A DNA stretch of 64,000 bases. Source: Bimuria novae-zelandiae CBS 107.79. Its lineage: Eukaryota > Ascomycota > Dothideomycetes > Pleosporales > Didymosphaeriaceae. Each line of letters begins with the position of its first letter. Position 1 is the stretch's first letter. The DNA is taken from contig ML976691.1 of NCBI GenBank assembly GCA_010015655.1, positions 289,849 to 353,848 of the forward strand, read 5' to 3'. This document shows positions 1 to 10,741 of this stretch, piece by piece. The notes beneath the pieces were generated by a model. The model worked only from the letters and a program-made list of their open reading frames with translations, searched no databases and was not told where the DNA came from. A program made the position numbers and the translations under genes.

Positions 1-249
1 AGTTCGCAGCTACGTTGGACGCCTCGCGCCCGCCACAGCAGTAGACACTGTTGTCCGCCACATTCTAATAGATAGTACGCCGTGCGCACAATTGTGACTC
101 CAGGTAGGTACTCAGCGCGATTGGAGCTGCTTAGGCTTTTATGCACCCCTTGCACACCGTTATCTATAGAAAGTCTCCTATTGTTATTTTTGTGTACCTT
201 GCGCAGTCTGCACCCCATCGCAACTCCAACAGCTGACCGTCAACGCAGC

Positions 250-2864
250 ATGTACTCGCGCGACCAGTTCATGAACCCGGGGCCCGCCCCGCGGCCCCCT
301 ACAGACCGACCTCGCCTCGCGCTGACTCCGAACACGAGCAGCAACTTGCCTGGGAACATGGCCGGTCTGAGCCTGCAGTCTCCCATGGGCTACAGCAACG
401 GCTCAAGCACCTCGTTGATCCGCACACAGTCCGAGAAGAGCTTAGGATCGAATGCTACAGTAAAGGAAGGCACTGTCAAAGTCAAGGATGAGGGTCTTTT
501 CAAGTCCTTCGTCTGGGCTGATCGTTGGCTCGTCCTTCGTGAGTTCGAGCTCACGTTCTTCAAGAGCCCCAATTCATCCAAGGTGGCGAACACGATTCAG
601 CTTCGCGACGTGCTTGGCGTCGAACGCTCAGATACCCAGCCTCTTGCATTCGAGATTACTAGATCGTTGAACCCCAACAAGGGTTCCTCTCCCCCTCGCG
701 ACGGTCCCACTAAGATCATCACTTGCAAGGTGGAGACCGACGACGAGGTTTATTCATGGATAGACAGCATTTATCAACGCTGCCCTAGCATGGGTGGGGT
801 TAGTAACCCCACCAACTTCACTCACAGAGTGCACGTAGGCTTCGATCCCACAAGCGGTGCCTTCGTTGGACTACCAGTTGAGTGGGAGAAGCTGCTTACT
901 GCTTCTGCGCTCACCAAGGACGACTATGCAAAGAACCCAAAGGCGGTTTTGGAAGTACTGGAGTTCTACACGGAGAAGCTAGTCAAACGCGCAGATGATC
1001 CGGCCCAATACCCTAGTCTGACACCCACACCGCCTGTGACCGCTGGTGTGGAGAAACAGCTTGGATATGCAGCCGGTGGCAGTTCCATTGCCCCTCCGCG
1101 TCCAGCTCCTCCCAATGGTTATGCTCGCAAAGACAGCTACAGCTTGTCTCGACAGGAGACTCCGCCTAACTCTGGGTACGGATCGCAGCCAGGTGGCATG
1201 CAGCAAGATCCTCGGTATGAACAACAGAGGCGCATGGAGCAAGACCGAGCACGCGAGCAGCAGAGGGCGCGAGAAAGGGAAGAATACGAGCGACAGCGGG
1301 AGCGAGAAGAGTTGGCTGCTTACAGTGCATCTTTGCCGCAGAAGAAGGTACCTTTGGCACAGCAAGAAATTGGTGGTGGCGGTTACAGTTCGCGAGAACA
1401 GAGTCCGTCAGGAGGAGCATCGCGTTACAACCCTAGTCGCCCACCCCCGTCGACCCCAGGAGCTCCTCGAACCCCGCAACAGCAACAGCCACCAGCTTTG
1501 CGCCAGATGGCCGCTCAGCGTCCCGCTCCTTCGGCACCGAGACAACAGAACGGCAATGGTTACGGTTCTTCTGGCGCTCAGGCACAACGTCCTCCCGTGC
1601 AACCAAACTCAAAATACCAGACCTCCAATAACCAGGTGCCACAAGCACGCCCACAGCAAGCGCAACCTCAGCAGAAACAATATCAAAGCTCTGCTGCCCC
1701 TAAACCTCTTAATGTAGCGAAACCTGCTGCGGCACCTGCTAGCGATGCCGTAAAGAAAGCCGAACAAGCACTCACAGCCAAGAAGGAAGAGACGCCACGC
1801 AAAGACGTGCGCATGTCTAGCATGTCGGAGAGCGAAGTTATGGCTAAGCTTCGCGAAGTCGTCTCGAAAGACAAACCCCTGGATTCGTACAACAAGCAGA
1901 AGAAGATTGGCCAGGGTGCCTCAGGCTCTGTCTACGTGGCCCGCATCCGTGAAGGTGCAACATCTCCGATGGCACAGAAATTGCTCCGCGAGAACGGCCC
2001 TCGGGCTCAAGTTGCTATTAAGCAGATGGACTTGCGCAACCAGCCACGAAAAGAGTTGATTGTCAATGAAATCATTGTCATGAAGGACAGTCATCACCCT
2101 AACATTGTTGATTTCCTGGATGCATTTTTGCAGGAAGAACAGTCGGAACTATGGGTGGTCATGGAATTCATGGAGGGTGGAGCCTTGACTGATGTCATCG
2201 ACAACAACCCTTCTATCAGTGAGGATCAGATTGCTACTATCTGCCTCGAGGTGAGTTCTGAACTCCTTTATTTAAGCAAATGATGCTAACCCACCGACAG
2301 ACGTGCAAGGGCTTGGAGGATCTGCATACCAAGAACATTATTCACCGAGATATTAAGAGTGACAACGTGTTGCTCAATAGTCGTGGTCGCGTCAAAATCA
2401 GTATGTTTACTCCATTCCTCTTTGAATGCTCGTATGCTAACGTAACAATAGCCGATTTTGGGTTCTGCGCCAAGCTTACAGAGCAACGCAGCAAGCGTGC
2501 GACCATGGTCGGAACTCCTTACTGGATGGCACCAGAAGTCGTGAAACAGAAAGAGTACGGAAACAAGGTCGATATATGGTCGCTTGGCATCATGGCCATC
2601 GAGATGATCGAATCCGAACCGCCATACTTAAATGAGGAGCCTTTGAAGGCCCTTTATCTTATCGCTACCAACGGTACCCCCCGCCTCAAGAAGCCTGACA
2701 AGCTGTCCAAGGAGCTCAAGGCTTTCTTGTCCGTGTGCCTTTGCGTGGACGTCAAATCACGAGCCAGCGCATCAGAGCTGATCAGCCACGATTTCCTCAA
2801 GACCGGGTGCGGCCTCGCTGGCCTGTCGCAGCTCCTTACCTTCCGAAAGAATGGCAGTCACTAG
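250..2864 (+). CDS. cla4: PAK-family Ser/Thr kinase Cla4 (PH-CRIB-kinase)
   Basis: Serine/threonine kinase that acts downstream of Cdc42/Rac in polarity, septin organisation and cytokinesis (family knowledge). Exons 250-2250, 2301-2400 and 2452-2864 join in frame to 837 aa, matching the roughly 840 aa of yeast Cla4. Introns are 50 and 51 nt with tgctaac branch sites. Visible order: disordered N-terminus, PH domain about residues 70-176, CRIB motif about 187-200 ([14 protein letters not shown]), a long Q/P/R-rich linker, kinase domain from about 546 with glycine loop [11 protein letters not shown], catalytic HRDIKSDN about 680, DFG about 701 and MAPE. The PH domain separates Cla4 from Ste20. 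The frame is open upstream to base 82, but the first ATG is at 250. Very sure. Confidence 0.94.
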
Positions 2865-3857
2865 AACGTTTTAGTATGAAGCTTTCTCCATCTTGTCTCG
2901 ATCGATACCCTTTCCATCATACATATACGAATTCCGCGCGCTCTTTTCAACCTTCATCACGTCAGCGATTTGATGCACATCCAGCGTGGTGCACACGCGC
3001 AGTGCGTAAGCGATTTTGATATTATCTTCAGTAACTGTTGGTGGATTACTGCACTATGGGTCTAGGTCTCAATGTGTATTTACTCGTTCGGAGACGCCTG
3101 TTACAAGGTTTGGTCCGAGATACGGACATGTGAATATGCACTGTCTGCGCTTGCAGGATGGCTTGGCTCTACTTTCGCTCCTTTTCACGCATCACATGGA
3201 AGCTGTTGTACTGAATTCTGAGCGCCTGGAAGATGGGCAACGGCTTCGCAGGGGCGGGAGTAACAGGGCGAGCATAGGGAATCTTGTTTTGATGTTAATG
3301 AAGATGATAGATTTATGAATTAAAAAGTTTGAAATGGGCGTGGGGACTGAAGGTTTAAGGAGTGGTCTCGTGATGTTTGCGTGAGACCTGTTGCTCGTGT
3401 GGCGTGTGATGCATGACTGGTCCCATTCATCGATTCTGCGGCGTAGTGTGAGCCGCTTTGGCAAGAGAGTAGGGGAGGGGTAGAGGTTTCCTTTTGGCTG
3501 TAAGAGCAGCTACAGGGTCGACTTGCACTGATAGGGAAGCCTTGCTTAAAGCCGCGATGAAAGTTGTCGTACGAGCATATAGTTTTACCAATTTTAGAGC
3601 CGTGAGGCGTCGCGCTAAAAGCTGTTCGAGACCATTAGCATAAACGCAGTGCTTGATGGCGTGTATGATTGCTCGTGTGTCGCATGGTCTTGTAAGGCCG
3701 TTTGACGATAAAAGAAAGCCCTGGAAAACTTCCGGTTTGTCCAAAGTTCAGTGATATATAAGTACACCGTTAGATGTTATGTTCCTTCTTTGGTCCATTC
3801 GTTCAGCAGTGAGTAGATTGTATCGTTCTCTTTCCCAGGGCAGCCATTCCTCGATAC
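2865..3857. other. Intergenic, no convincing gene
   Basis: This is the 3' flank of cla4 and the 5' flank of the small gene that follows. Short open frames here lack ATG starts or splice signals. It contains one copy (3669-3722) of a short dispersed repeat seen again near 52 kb. Confidence 0.5.
3669..3722 (+). repeat. Dispersed short repeat, copy A
   Basis: About 54 bp resembling two tandem-like copies at 52023-52087 and 52111-52181. Shared blocks are GTGTCGCATG near the start and GACGATAAAAGAAAGCCC at the end, with a variable middle. All three copies are in the same orientation. No open frame and no terminal inverted repeats are apparent. Confidence 0.55.
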
Positions 3858-4406
3858 ATGGGACTTCAGTCAGAGTCGCGCGAAGGACTCCCCCTACGTT
3901 AGAATTACAATGCTGCCGACTAGATAAATCCTCCCAGTAGAATTCGATGAAGACAAAGCCTCGAACAGGGTTAAAGATCGGTACGGGCTGCATTTAAGCC
4001 AAGTGTTCGCGCACCTGAATGGCCTCTACCTCACCAACATCGACCTCACCCTCGAAAGAATCAAAAATAAAGTCTACAAGTTGAAGGTAAAGCTGGAAGA
4101 GACAGGGTACGAAGAGTTCAATGACGACATTGCAAAGACACAAGAAATTCAAGACCACGGGAAGTGCGAGGAGGACAGAAGTAGGCTTGGAGAAAAGAGA
4201 ATTCAGAGTGGTATATGGGTTTGCTACGTACCTGGATGTGCTTCTTACGCTTTTGGTATCGGGATGTGCTTCTCATAAAGGATCCAGATGCGTGGCTTGG
4301 CGAGTTTTCGCTCAGAATGGCTATTCTCGATCAATTTAAGGCATGGAACTTGGCAGGAAATGAGAAATTGGAGGAGCTGTGGCTAGAGGTGGGAGGAAAA
4401 CCGTAG
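3858..4406 (+). CDS. Hypothetical small 3-exon gene
   Basis: Not recognised. Joining 3858-3897, 3938-4227 and 4281-4406 gives a coherent 151-aa frame, although the pieces lie in different frames of the DNA. Each junction has GT..AG ends (introns of 40 and 53 nt; the first is short). The ATG at 3858 is the only sensible start before the first donor. The protein is charged, with a K/E-rich central helix-like part (around ERIKNKVYKLKVKLEE) and a C-terminal part containing DPDAWLGEF and NEKLEELW. The phase agreement argues for a real gene. It could also be a degenerate fragment, because the next three genes are broken. Confidence 0.42.
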
Positions 4407-4767
4407 TGGGATGGTGCTTCTTCATTCGACCGTAGAGATGAAAATCCAGGGGGAATATTGCATGCATTCCCGCCATGGCGGATACGCTCCACCTTTGACA
4501 CACATCATAAATTACCTGACCCAAGCGCTATGAAAGTTGAAAAAAGCCCTCAAGTGCGGCATTGTGGCCACAGCTTTGCTGACTTCTGTACTCGAATTGA
4601 CCCAAGCGTTGAAACGCGCCTTCCCCTACTTGATCACCTTCCACATATAATTCAGCAGCGCGAGCACTTTCCTGGCACAAAGACAGTTTGACACGCTTCC
4701 CTATCTCCACTGTGTTGATCCATCAGCGTCTTCTTCAACACCGCTCGTCTTTGTGGCTGCAAACAAC

Positions 4768-5773
4768 ATGGCTTCGCTCCTCACCATCCCCCAAGAAACA
4801 AAGGACTTGATATTCGCGAATCTCGATACGCAGCGCAAATCAGCACTTGCTCAAACAAACAAAACACCTTACGCTAGTGTCATTCCTTCACTTTACAGCA
4901 CCATCGAGCTGGTCGGGAAATTCGAGTACGAGGAGAAACTGCCCATACACGAACGGCCAATCAAGGATTGTGCACATCCGGCCATGAGCGCCTTGATCCG
5001 GACGTTCCAGGAAACCGACTACGCTAAACATGTCAAAAGCATTCGGCTCATACGATGCTCAGCCCCTTTCGAAGACTTGGAGCGCCTATTGGCGCACACT
5101 TCGAAGTTCACCACGCTAGCTTGCGAGATGAACATCCCATTCTCGCGCCATTGGGTAGACCTAGTGCCATTAAAAAGAGGTCTACTTTCCGGAAGGCATG
5201 CTATCAAGGACCTTTCTATCGGCCATAAGATCCTGTACGACCATCAACACGAAAATGTGTTCCCTTGGACACAGGCTCGCCTGCACGAGTGCCTCTATTC
5301 AGCTATAAGATCATCTACAATGCCTTTCAAAACTGACTGATTTATACATACCATTACATTACCTCATCGACAAGTGCTGGAGATACATGGAACAAACCCG
5401 GCCGGGTCGACGGTTTGCTTACGCCTTACCGCCTAGCCTGAAACGACTTACCACTACCGACGATCTTGCGGAGAACTATGCTTCCTATTGGAATTTTGAC
5501 ACTATGCTAGCATACTTCAAAATCTTTTTCGGAGAGAAAAATGAGTGGAACGGCCAGTGGCGCACTCCAACACCAAAGTTGGAGGAAGTGACTCTCGATC
5601 TTCGGAAGGTCGCTAGCTACAACAGGCGCCACAACAGATGGCCGCTGGTATGGAGTGCCAAGCAGATAGTGGAAGCAGAGGCATGTTTTGACATGAGGGT
5701 TCCCCATTTCGCCATCCTCCATGATGTTGAGGCACCCCGAGATTGCGAAACTTGCTCCAGGAAGCACATCTGA
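4768..5773 (+). pseudogene. F-box-like hypothetical protein, frame-shifted
   Basis: The N-terminus (LTIPQETKDLIFANLD, then a Ser/Leu-rich helix region) looks like a divergent F-box of the kind common in filamentous fungi; no other domain is recognised. The frame opening at ATG 4768 stops at 5338-5340. The next frame, open from 5309 to 5773, continues with protein-like sequence (KLTDLYIPLHYLIDKCW, then MEQTRPGRRF). The two frames overlap for only about 30 bases, around an AAAA run at 5329-5332, and one fewer A would join them. No GT..AG intron explains the switch. Either a recent frameshift or a base-calling error. If joined, the product would be about 334 aa. Confidence 0.55.
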
Positions 5774-6332
5774 GGGTAGCGGAGAGGACCAGTTTCTTCA
5801 TCATCTTTATCAACGATCTTGAGAGCTCATGCGAAGTGATGAGGCATAGACATTCATAGAAACCTTGGAAGATATAACACCCGCAGGAATAGTTGTCAAT
5901 ACACGAGACTGTTGATGAAAATGGAACAAAAGCGATCGCTAAACTTTGAAACTGCAATATTTCGCAAGCACGCTGTCTTTGTCTTTGTCTATAGTCAGGT
6001 ATGACCGAGCGAGTCACGTTTCAATCGCTCGATACCAAAATCCTTCAATCGGATCATCACCACGTCGCTGTTGCCTCTAAGTACGCGTATTGAAGCCTGA
6101 AGGGAGGCACTACGACAACATAGCTGAATAGGCCTTGTATAGAGCTTAATTCACAAGGTGTATATCACTTCCATTAATCTCGTGATGCTGACTCTCCAAC
6201 CTCATCGTTGCGCTATAAAGACCGTTATCGGCCAAGACGGCCAACCAGGACGAATGCTACAGAAGCGTTGCAAAACCTAAGAGTCGCTCTACCCAGAGGC
6301 ACCACGCACAAAGCTCCCCTACTACAATCTCG
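5774..6332. other. Intergenic, nothing recognised
   Basis: Convergent 3' ends of two damaged genes. No frame, repeat or RNA signal that I can support. Confidence 0.4.
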
Positions 6333-7247
6333 TCATCCTCCCCAACCCCCGTCCATTCGCCAAAACCAACTGGTCCCGCCACCCATTAGCTCAACCCACT
6401 CTCGCATCCTGATGCGACTCACCAGTAACCACAGTGGCAGAACCGGTACCACCCACTTATTAATCCACGAATTCGTACCCTTGTACATCCTCCCGCTCGC
6501 GCCCGCGAGCACCTCGCTAGCAAGCTCGTCCGCGTACCTGGCCACCGGCATCTCCGTCCACGCATCGTCCTTGACTAGTTCTTTCTCGATAGGCCTGTAG
6601 AGCGAGTTTTCAGGTAACTGCGAGCACTTCTTGGCAATATTGCTCGCCACATTTCCCGACACGAGGGTCACGACCTGGACGCCCAAGGACGCTCGCTCCA
6701 TACGCTGGGTCTCGGAATACTGGTTTAACGCGGCTTTTGAGGCGTTATACTGGCCTGTCTAATTCAGTATATTTGCAGCCAGGTCTCGTCTGAAAACAGG
6801 AAGAATCTTACTCGAAAACGCGAGGTAGAAAGATCCAGCTCCGCTCCCGATGTTGACAATCGTGCCCTGAGATGCGATTAACATGCTCTGGAACGCTTGC
6901 ACCATTCGCACAGGACCCTAGCAGTTTGCTTCGAATTCGTCGCGCGCGTGCGATATGGACGTGTCGAGGACGGGCATGATGTAGTTCACACCCGCGTTGT
7001 TGATGAGCACGTCGAGCTTGCCGCCTGTTTTCGCGTCCACCTCTTTGGCTGCAGCAGCGATGGAGGTAGGTGATGTGACGTCAAGGGAGAGCAGATGTAC
7101 TTTGGGAAGCGATGCGAGGTCTTGCATTTTAGAGATGGAGCGCGCGGTTGCGAAGACGGTCGCGCCGCGTTTTTGAAAGCCCAGGACGAAGGCGTAGCCG
7201 ATGCCGCCGGCGCTGGTGCCGGTGATAAGAACTGTTTTGGAAGACAT
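6333..7247 (-). pseudogene. Short-chain dehydrogenase/reductase (Ayr1-like), broken
   Basis: Classical SDR fold: nucleotide-binding motif TGTSAGGIG near residue 9, LDVTSP, the NNAG motif, and the catalytic YNASK with upstream S (GSGAGSFYLAFS). Fungal relatives include 1-acyldihydroxyacetone-phosphate reductases. Start ATG at 7247. Two lesions are visible. An in-frame TAG at 6918-6920 follows FEANC, where relatives read through into GPVRMVQAF. An intron-like segment (GT at 6811, AG at 6759, 53 nt) joins out of phase, so the second exon 6333-6758 is not in frame. The TAG is a G-to-A change relative to a Trp codon, on the opposite strand a C-to-T in CpA context. It is likely dead, or badly sequenced. 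Confidence 0.7.
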
Positions 7248-7888
7248 CTTATTGTCGATTGTTTGTGATTGACAATACAAGAGGAAAAGTTTCGGTCTTT
7301 GTGTTCCTAGATTGCGCGTGTTGTCATTATAGCTGTACCGCATTGCAGCCTATAAAGTGCAGCATGACGGCAGTAAGATGAGACCGCGACCCATAACGAG
7401 TGCTGAGCAGTATCTTTGATCGCACCGCACGAGGACCAGCGCGAAGGAACAAACAGTTCAGTATAATTGAACAGGCCATTTGAGAATATATGCGTGTATA
7501 TTCAACAGGCTCATAGAAACTAGCCGTGTCAGATGTGAGCATGTGGAGACCTAGAGAAGGCCACGGTCGCACCTCTTCCGCCGCAGAAACTTGAGCGGCC
7601 AGTACCACGCATGTCTTCTCCAGGCCAGACGAGTTTCCGAAACACAGGGTCTTCGCACCGAGGAGCATCGAACAGGGCCGGGCATGTCGCTTCGCAGATC
7701 GCTTGAATCGATGTCCCTGTCAATAGTCGGTCCAATATACAATTTTGCCAACTCCAGGCTCAACACGGCCTCAAAACGAAACAAGAAAAGGTCTATCCAA
7801 GAATATGACGGGCATGCAGTCTTGTCACCACAAACGTACCACTAACAAACCTGACACCAAGACAAGTCTGGGTGTCCCACAGGTGTTG
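7248..7888. other. Intergenic, nothing recognised
   Basis: Lies between the SDR start and the helicase 3' end, both on the minus strand. No supported gene. Confidence 0.4.
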
Positions 7889-10330
7889 TTAGTACTGCGA
7901 GAGTTCCGGCGGACCTCCATTGTACCATCTCGTCTTCTTGAAGAAGTTCAATACATCCGGATCAGCACCCGTCTTCTTCTGTCTGCTTGGTGTTACCTTC
8001 CAACCACAGGCCTTCGAGAGTAGTCGCTCTCGAGAGCGCCACATAGACCTGCCCCTTTTCGAAGATCTTCGAGAGGTCAGCTCGGACGTATTCCAGCGTT
8101 ATGCCTTGCGATCGATGGACCGCCACTATGAGAGAGTCAGTTCAGTTAAATCTTACCGTGTGCAGGTGAGCAAAGACTTACTGGCCCAGGACTGTATCAA
8201 TGGGGCTTGTGTGCGATTCAGGAGTAGATTGGATCCCGTGTCGCGTTTGTCTGTGGTGATGCAATCCGGGTAGATTGTGCGCTCGATGGATGGACGATCA
8301 TTGGCCTCGTGAAATTTCACGATGGGGTAGCTGCGCGGTCGATATATGTCTATGTAACGGTTGATGTTGAACTTTCTTGAAGGATCCATATTTGACGTGT
8401 AGGCGGTGGTCTTTGAATTCTTTCAGCGTTCGGTGACCGTTTCCGTTATCGACCATCTCGAGAAATTTGTCCAATTTGCCCAAGTCTTCGCCTCGCTTCC
8501 ACTCATGGTCGTCGCGACACAAATATGTGGTTCGATCAGGCGACCTGAGCTTATTGAATTCACCGGCATTGACCCTATCCACCTCTTTGTTGATGCACAG
8601 GAGCCTTACAGCGGACTGGTACACAGGGTCGTCCGGGTTTCCGGGTCTGGAGATCAGTTCTATGTCTGCTCTCGATAGCATGTGACCAAAACGACATCTA
8701 TAGAGCAGGGCGAGGAAGCGTGGGTCGCGCTGCCTGTGGATCGTCTTGAGGTAAACATTGACGAAATTCGCTGCCCGCCACGCATCGCTGCTGAAAGCCC
8801 ACTCATTGCCTTTAGACCGTTCTTGTTTACGGCTGCCGCTACCGTGTGGACACCTCCACTTCACATTCTCTCCAGATCCGATGCTCTTAATGTTGAAGCC
8901 GCAGTACACACAACTCTCGAAGGGTTTGACCGGAGGCAGCTGGCAGAAATCACCGGTGATAATCACTTGGACACCCCGAAGGGATCCGCACTCTTCCTAG
9001 CAGACTTCATTATTTCATCGATTCGTGTGAACAGGTTGTTTTCGACCATGCTGATCTCGTCGATGATGAGTACATCTGTCTGGCGAATCCGATCAGTGGC
9101 TTGTGGATTGAACCTGTTATCTTTTCCAAGCATCTTCGAATAGGTCAAAGGTTTGTTGTTCACGCTGAGATCGATGCCCAAGTAAGTCCAGATCGTTGTG
9201 CCGCCGACATTGAGCGCAGCAATGCCCGTTGAAGCGGTGACATGAACAATTTTGTTCATGCCTTGCAAGCCGCCAACAATGGCCCTCAAAACAGCAGACT
9301 TGCCTGTGCCCGCAGCGCCTGTGTAAAAGATATTGCGGCCATCCAAAACGAGTTGAACAAGTTCTCTCTGCTCTTGAAAAAGTACCACAGGGCCGCGCGC
9401 AGGTGCCACGGGAGCTGGGTTGGCTGATGGCGGATTTCCGGCACCCTGCTCCAAGAAGGACCCATATGTAAGGGACCCATACGTATCCTCTTCGACTTCA
9501 TCCACTTCTTCCTCGTCATCGTCGGAAATGATTTCATCCGGTTCTATCCGCGCCACGGTACTTGAGTACCGCCTGTTATCCGACAATGTCTTCCTCAAAT
9601 TACGAAGCGCAGATGAACTTAGACGAACACCTTTCCCGTCAAGGATAGGTTCCAGCGGTTCGCCTTGGTCAAAAGCCCTTTTCAATTTAGGGAACAGGCC
9701 AAGAGGAACGCCCCCTGGGGGCCGCCGTTAGAAGAAGAAGCCTGTGGCCTTTGCTGCATCGGCGGCCTGCGCACATCAGCCAGCGACGCAGCAATGGCGG
9801 CCGCAAGGCCAGGGTCATCTTCATCTTCCTCCGGCGCAGGCTCCTCGTCCCCTCATCTCCCATCTCCTCCTCTTCAATCTCGTCACCTTCGCCCTCTGGG
9901 TACTCCTCAACTTCAGGCTCCGGTTCGGGTTCAGGTTCCCTCCGTGCCCGCTTCTTCCGCACAACAGGCTCGGGCTCGGGCTCCCTCCTCACACGCTTTC
10001 CCCTCCCCACATTTTCTGTCTGTGGCTCACCAAATAGCTCATCAAGCGTCTGAGGCTCAAGGACCGGAGCAGCACCCGCATACTGAGCGAAAGCTGGGGC
10101 CGCCAAATTAGGAACACCAACAACAGGACGTTCTATCAATTCCACGTCCCCAAGTTCAACGCGGCGCTCAGTTCGCGGACGCTTGCTGCGCGATGCGACA
10201 GGCTCCAGCTCGGGCTCGAGCTGCCTCAGTGCATACCTTTCGTCCACGCGCGCAGCCCGGGTGCGCTTGGTTCCGCCGGCCTTGGTCTCAGCCGGGGGAG
10301 GAGAGTATGTGCGGCTTCAGGTCCGCAATG
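7889..10330 (-). pseudogene. PIF1-family DNA helicase with UIM, multiply frame-shifted
   Basis: PIF1-like 5'-3' helicases act on replication forks, telomeres and mitochondrial DNA (family knowledge). Helicase pieces occur in order on the minus strand: Walker A GAAGTGKS, Walker B IIDEIS, GDFCQLPPV, then after an intron (8126-8181) [13 protein letters not shown] and [12 protein letters not shown]. The N-terminal part is an acidic E/P repeat region followed by a ubiquitin-interacting motif (GLAAAIAASLAD). The reading frame breaks at least five times: near 9850, at the C/G runs near 9715, at 8973-8976, near 8385 and near 8030. Several breaks are repaired by one extra G or C in a run. The usual VNG..G segment before the C-terminal motifs is not seen, and I find no in-frame ATG; the 5' limit is approximate. 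Confidence 0.7.
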
Positions 10331-10741
10331 TGATAATGGATGAGTTATATAGCCAATGAAAATAGATCAAAGTAAATGAGAAGAGAAGTCGTGATGGTGG
10401 TGGTGTTGATGGGGGGTTGTTGTTGGGAGGACGCGTCTGATGTCAAGGTGAACGCGTCGTGGGGGGGAAGGATGATGAATAAGTGGAGCCTCCTGCACTT
10501 CACCCATGTTCACGGCAACACGGACCAGAAAATATGATGACGAATTTCATCGAAATTGCGGTGCTTTGTTCTCACACACGAAATGCAAGTATGGGTTTGC
10601 GTTGTGATGCGATACATACACCCCTAGGCCGATTGGCTAGAAACCATTTGAAGCTTTCATTGGTATTCATCGTATCAAGATATCAGTCGTTTCTTCATGC
10701 CACTCATTGACCATTTTCCTAACCCATGCATCCCACCTTAC
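10331..10741. other. Intergenic, nothing recognised
   Basis: G/T-rich tracts (near 10400-10470) but no gene, and no ATG that rescues the helicase 5' end. Confidence 0.4.

Noticed and set aside
82..249. Upstream extension of the Cla4 frame
   Set aside because: The extension begins at a GTG with no ATG, and PAK orthologues start near the MYSRDQF methionine; it is more likely 5' leader.
3427..3744. 106-codon minus-strand frame downstream of cla4
   Set aside because: No ATG, no splice support, composition like random sequence.
9665..10111. Long plus-strand frames over the helicase N-terminus
   Set aside because: They mirror the acidic E/P repeat region on the other strand; Ser/Pro-rich shadows.
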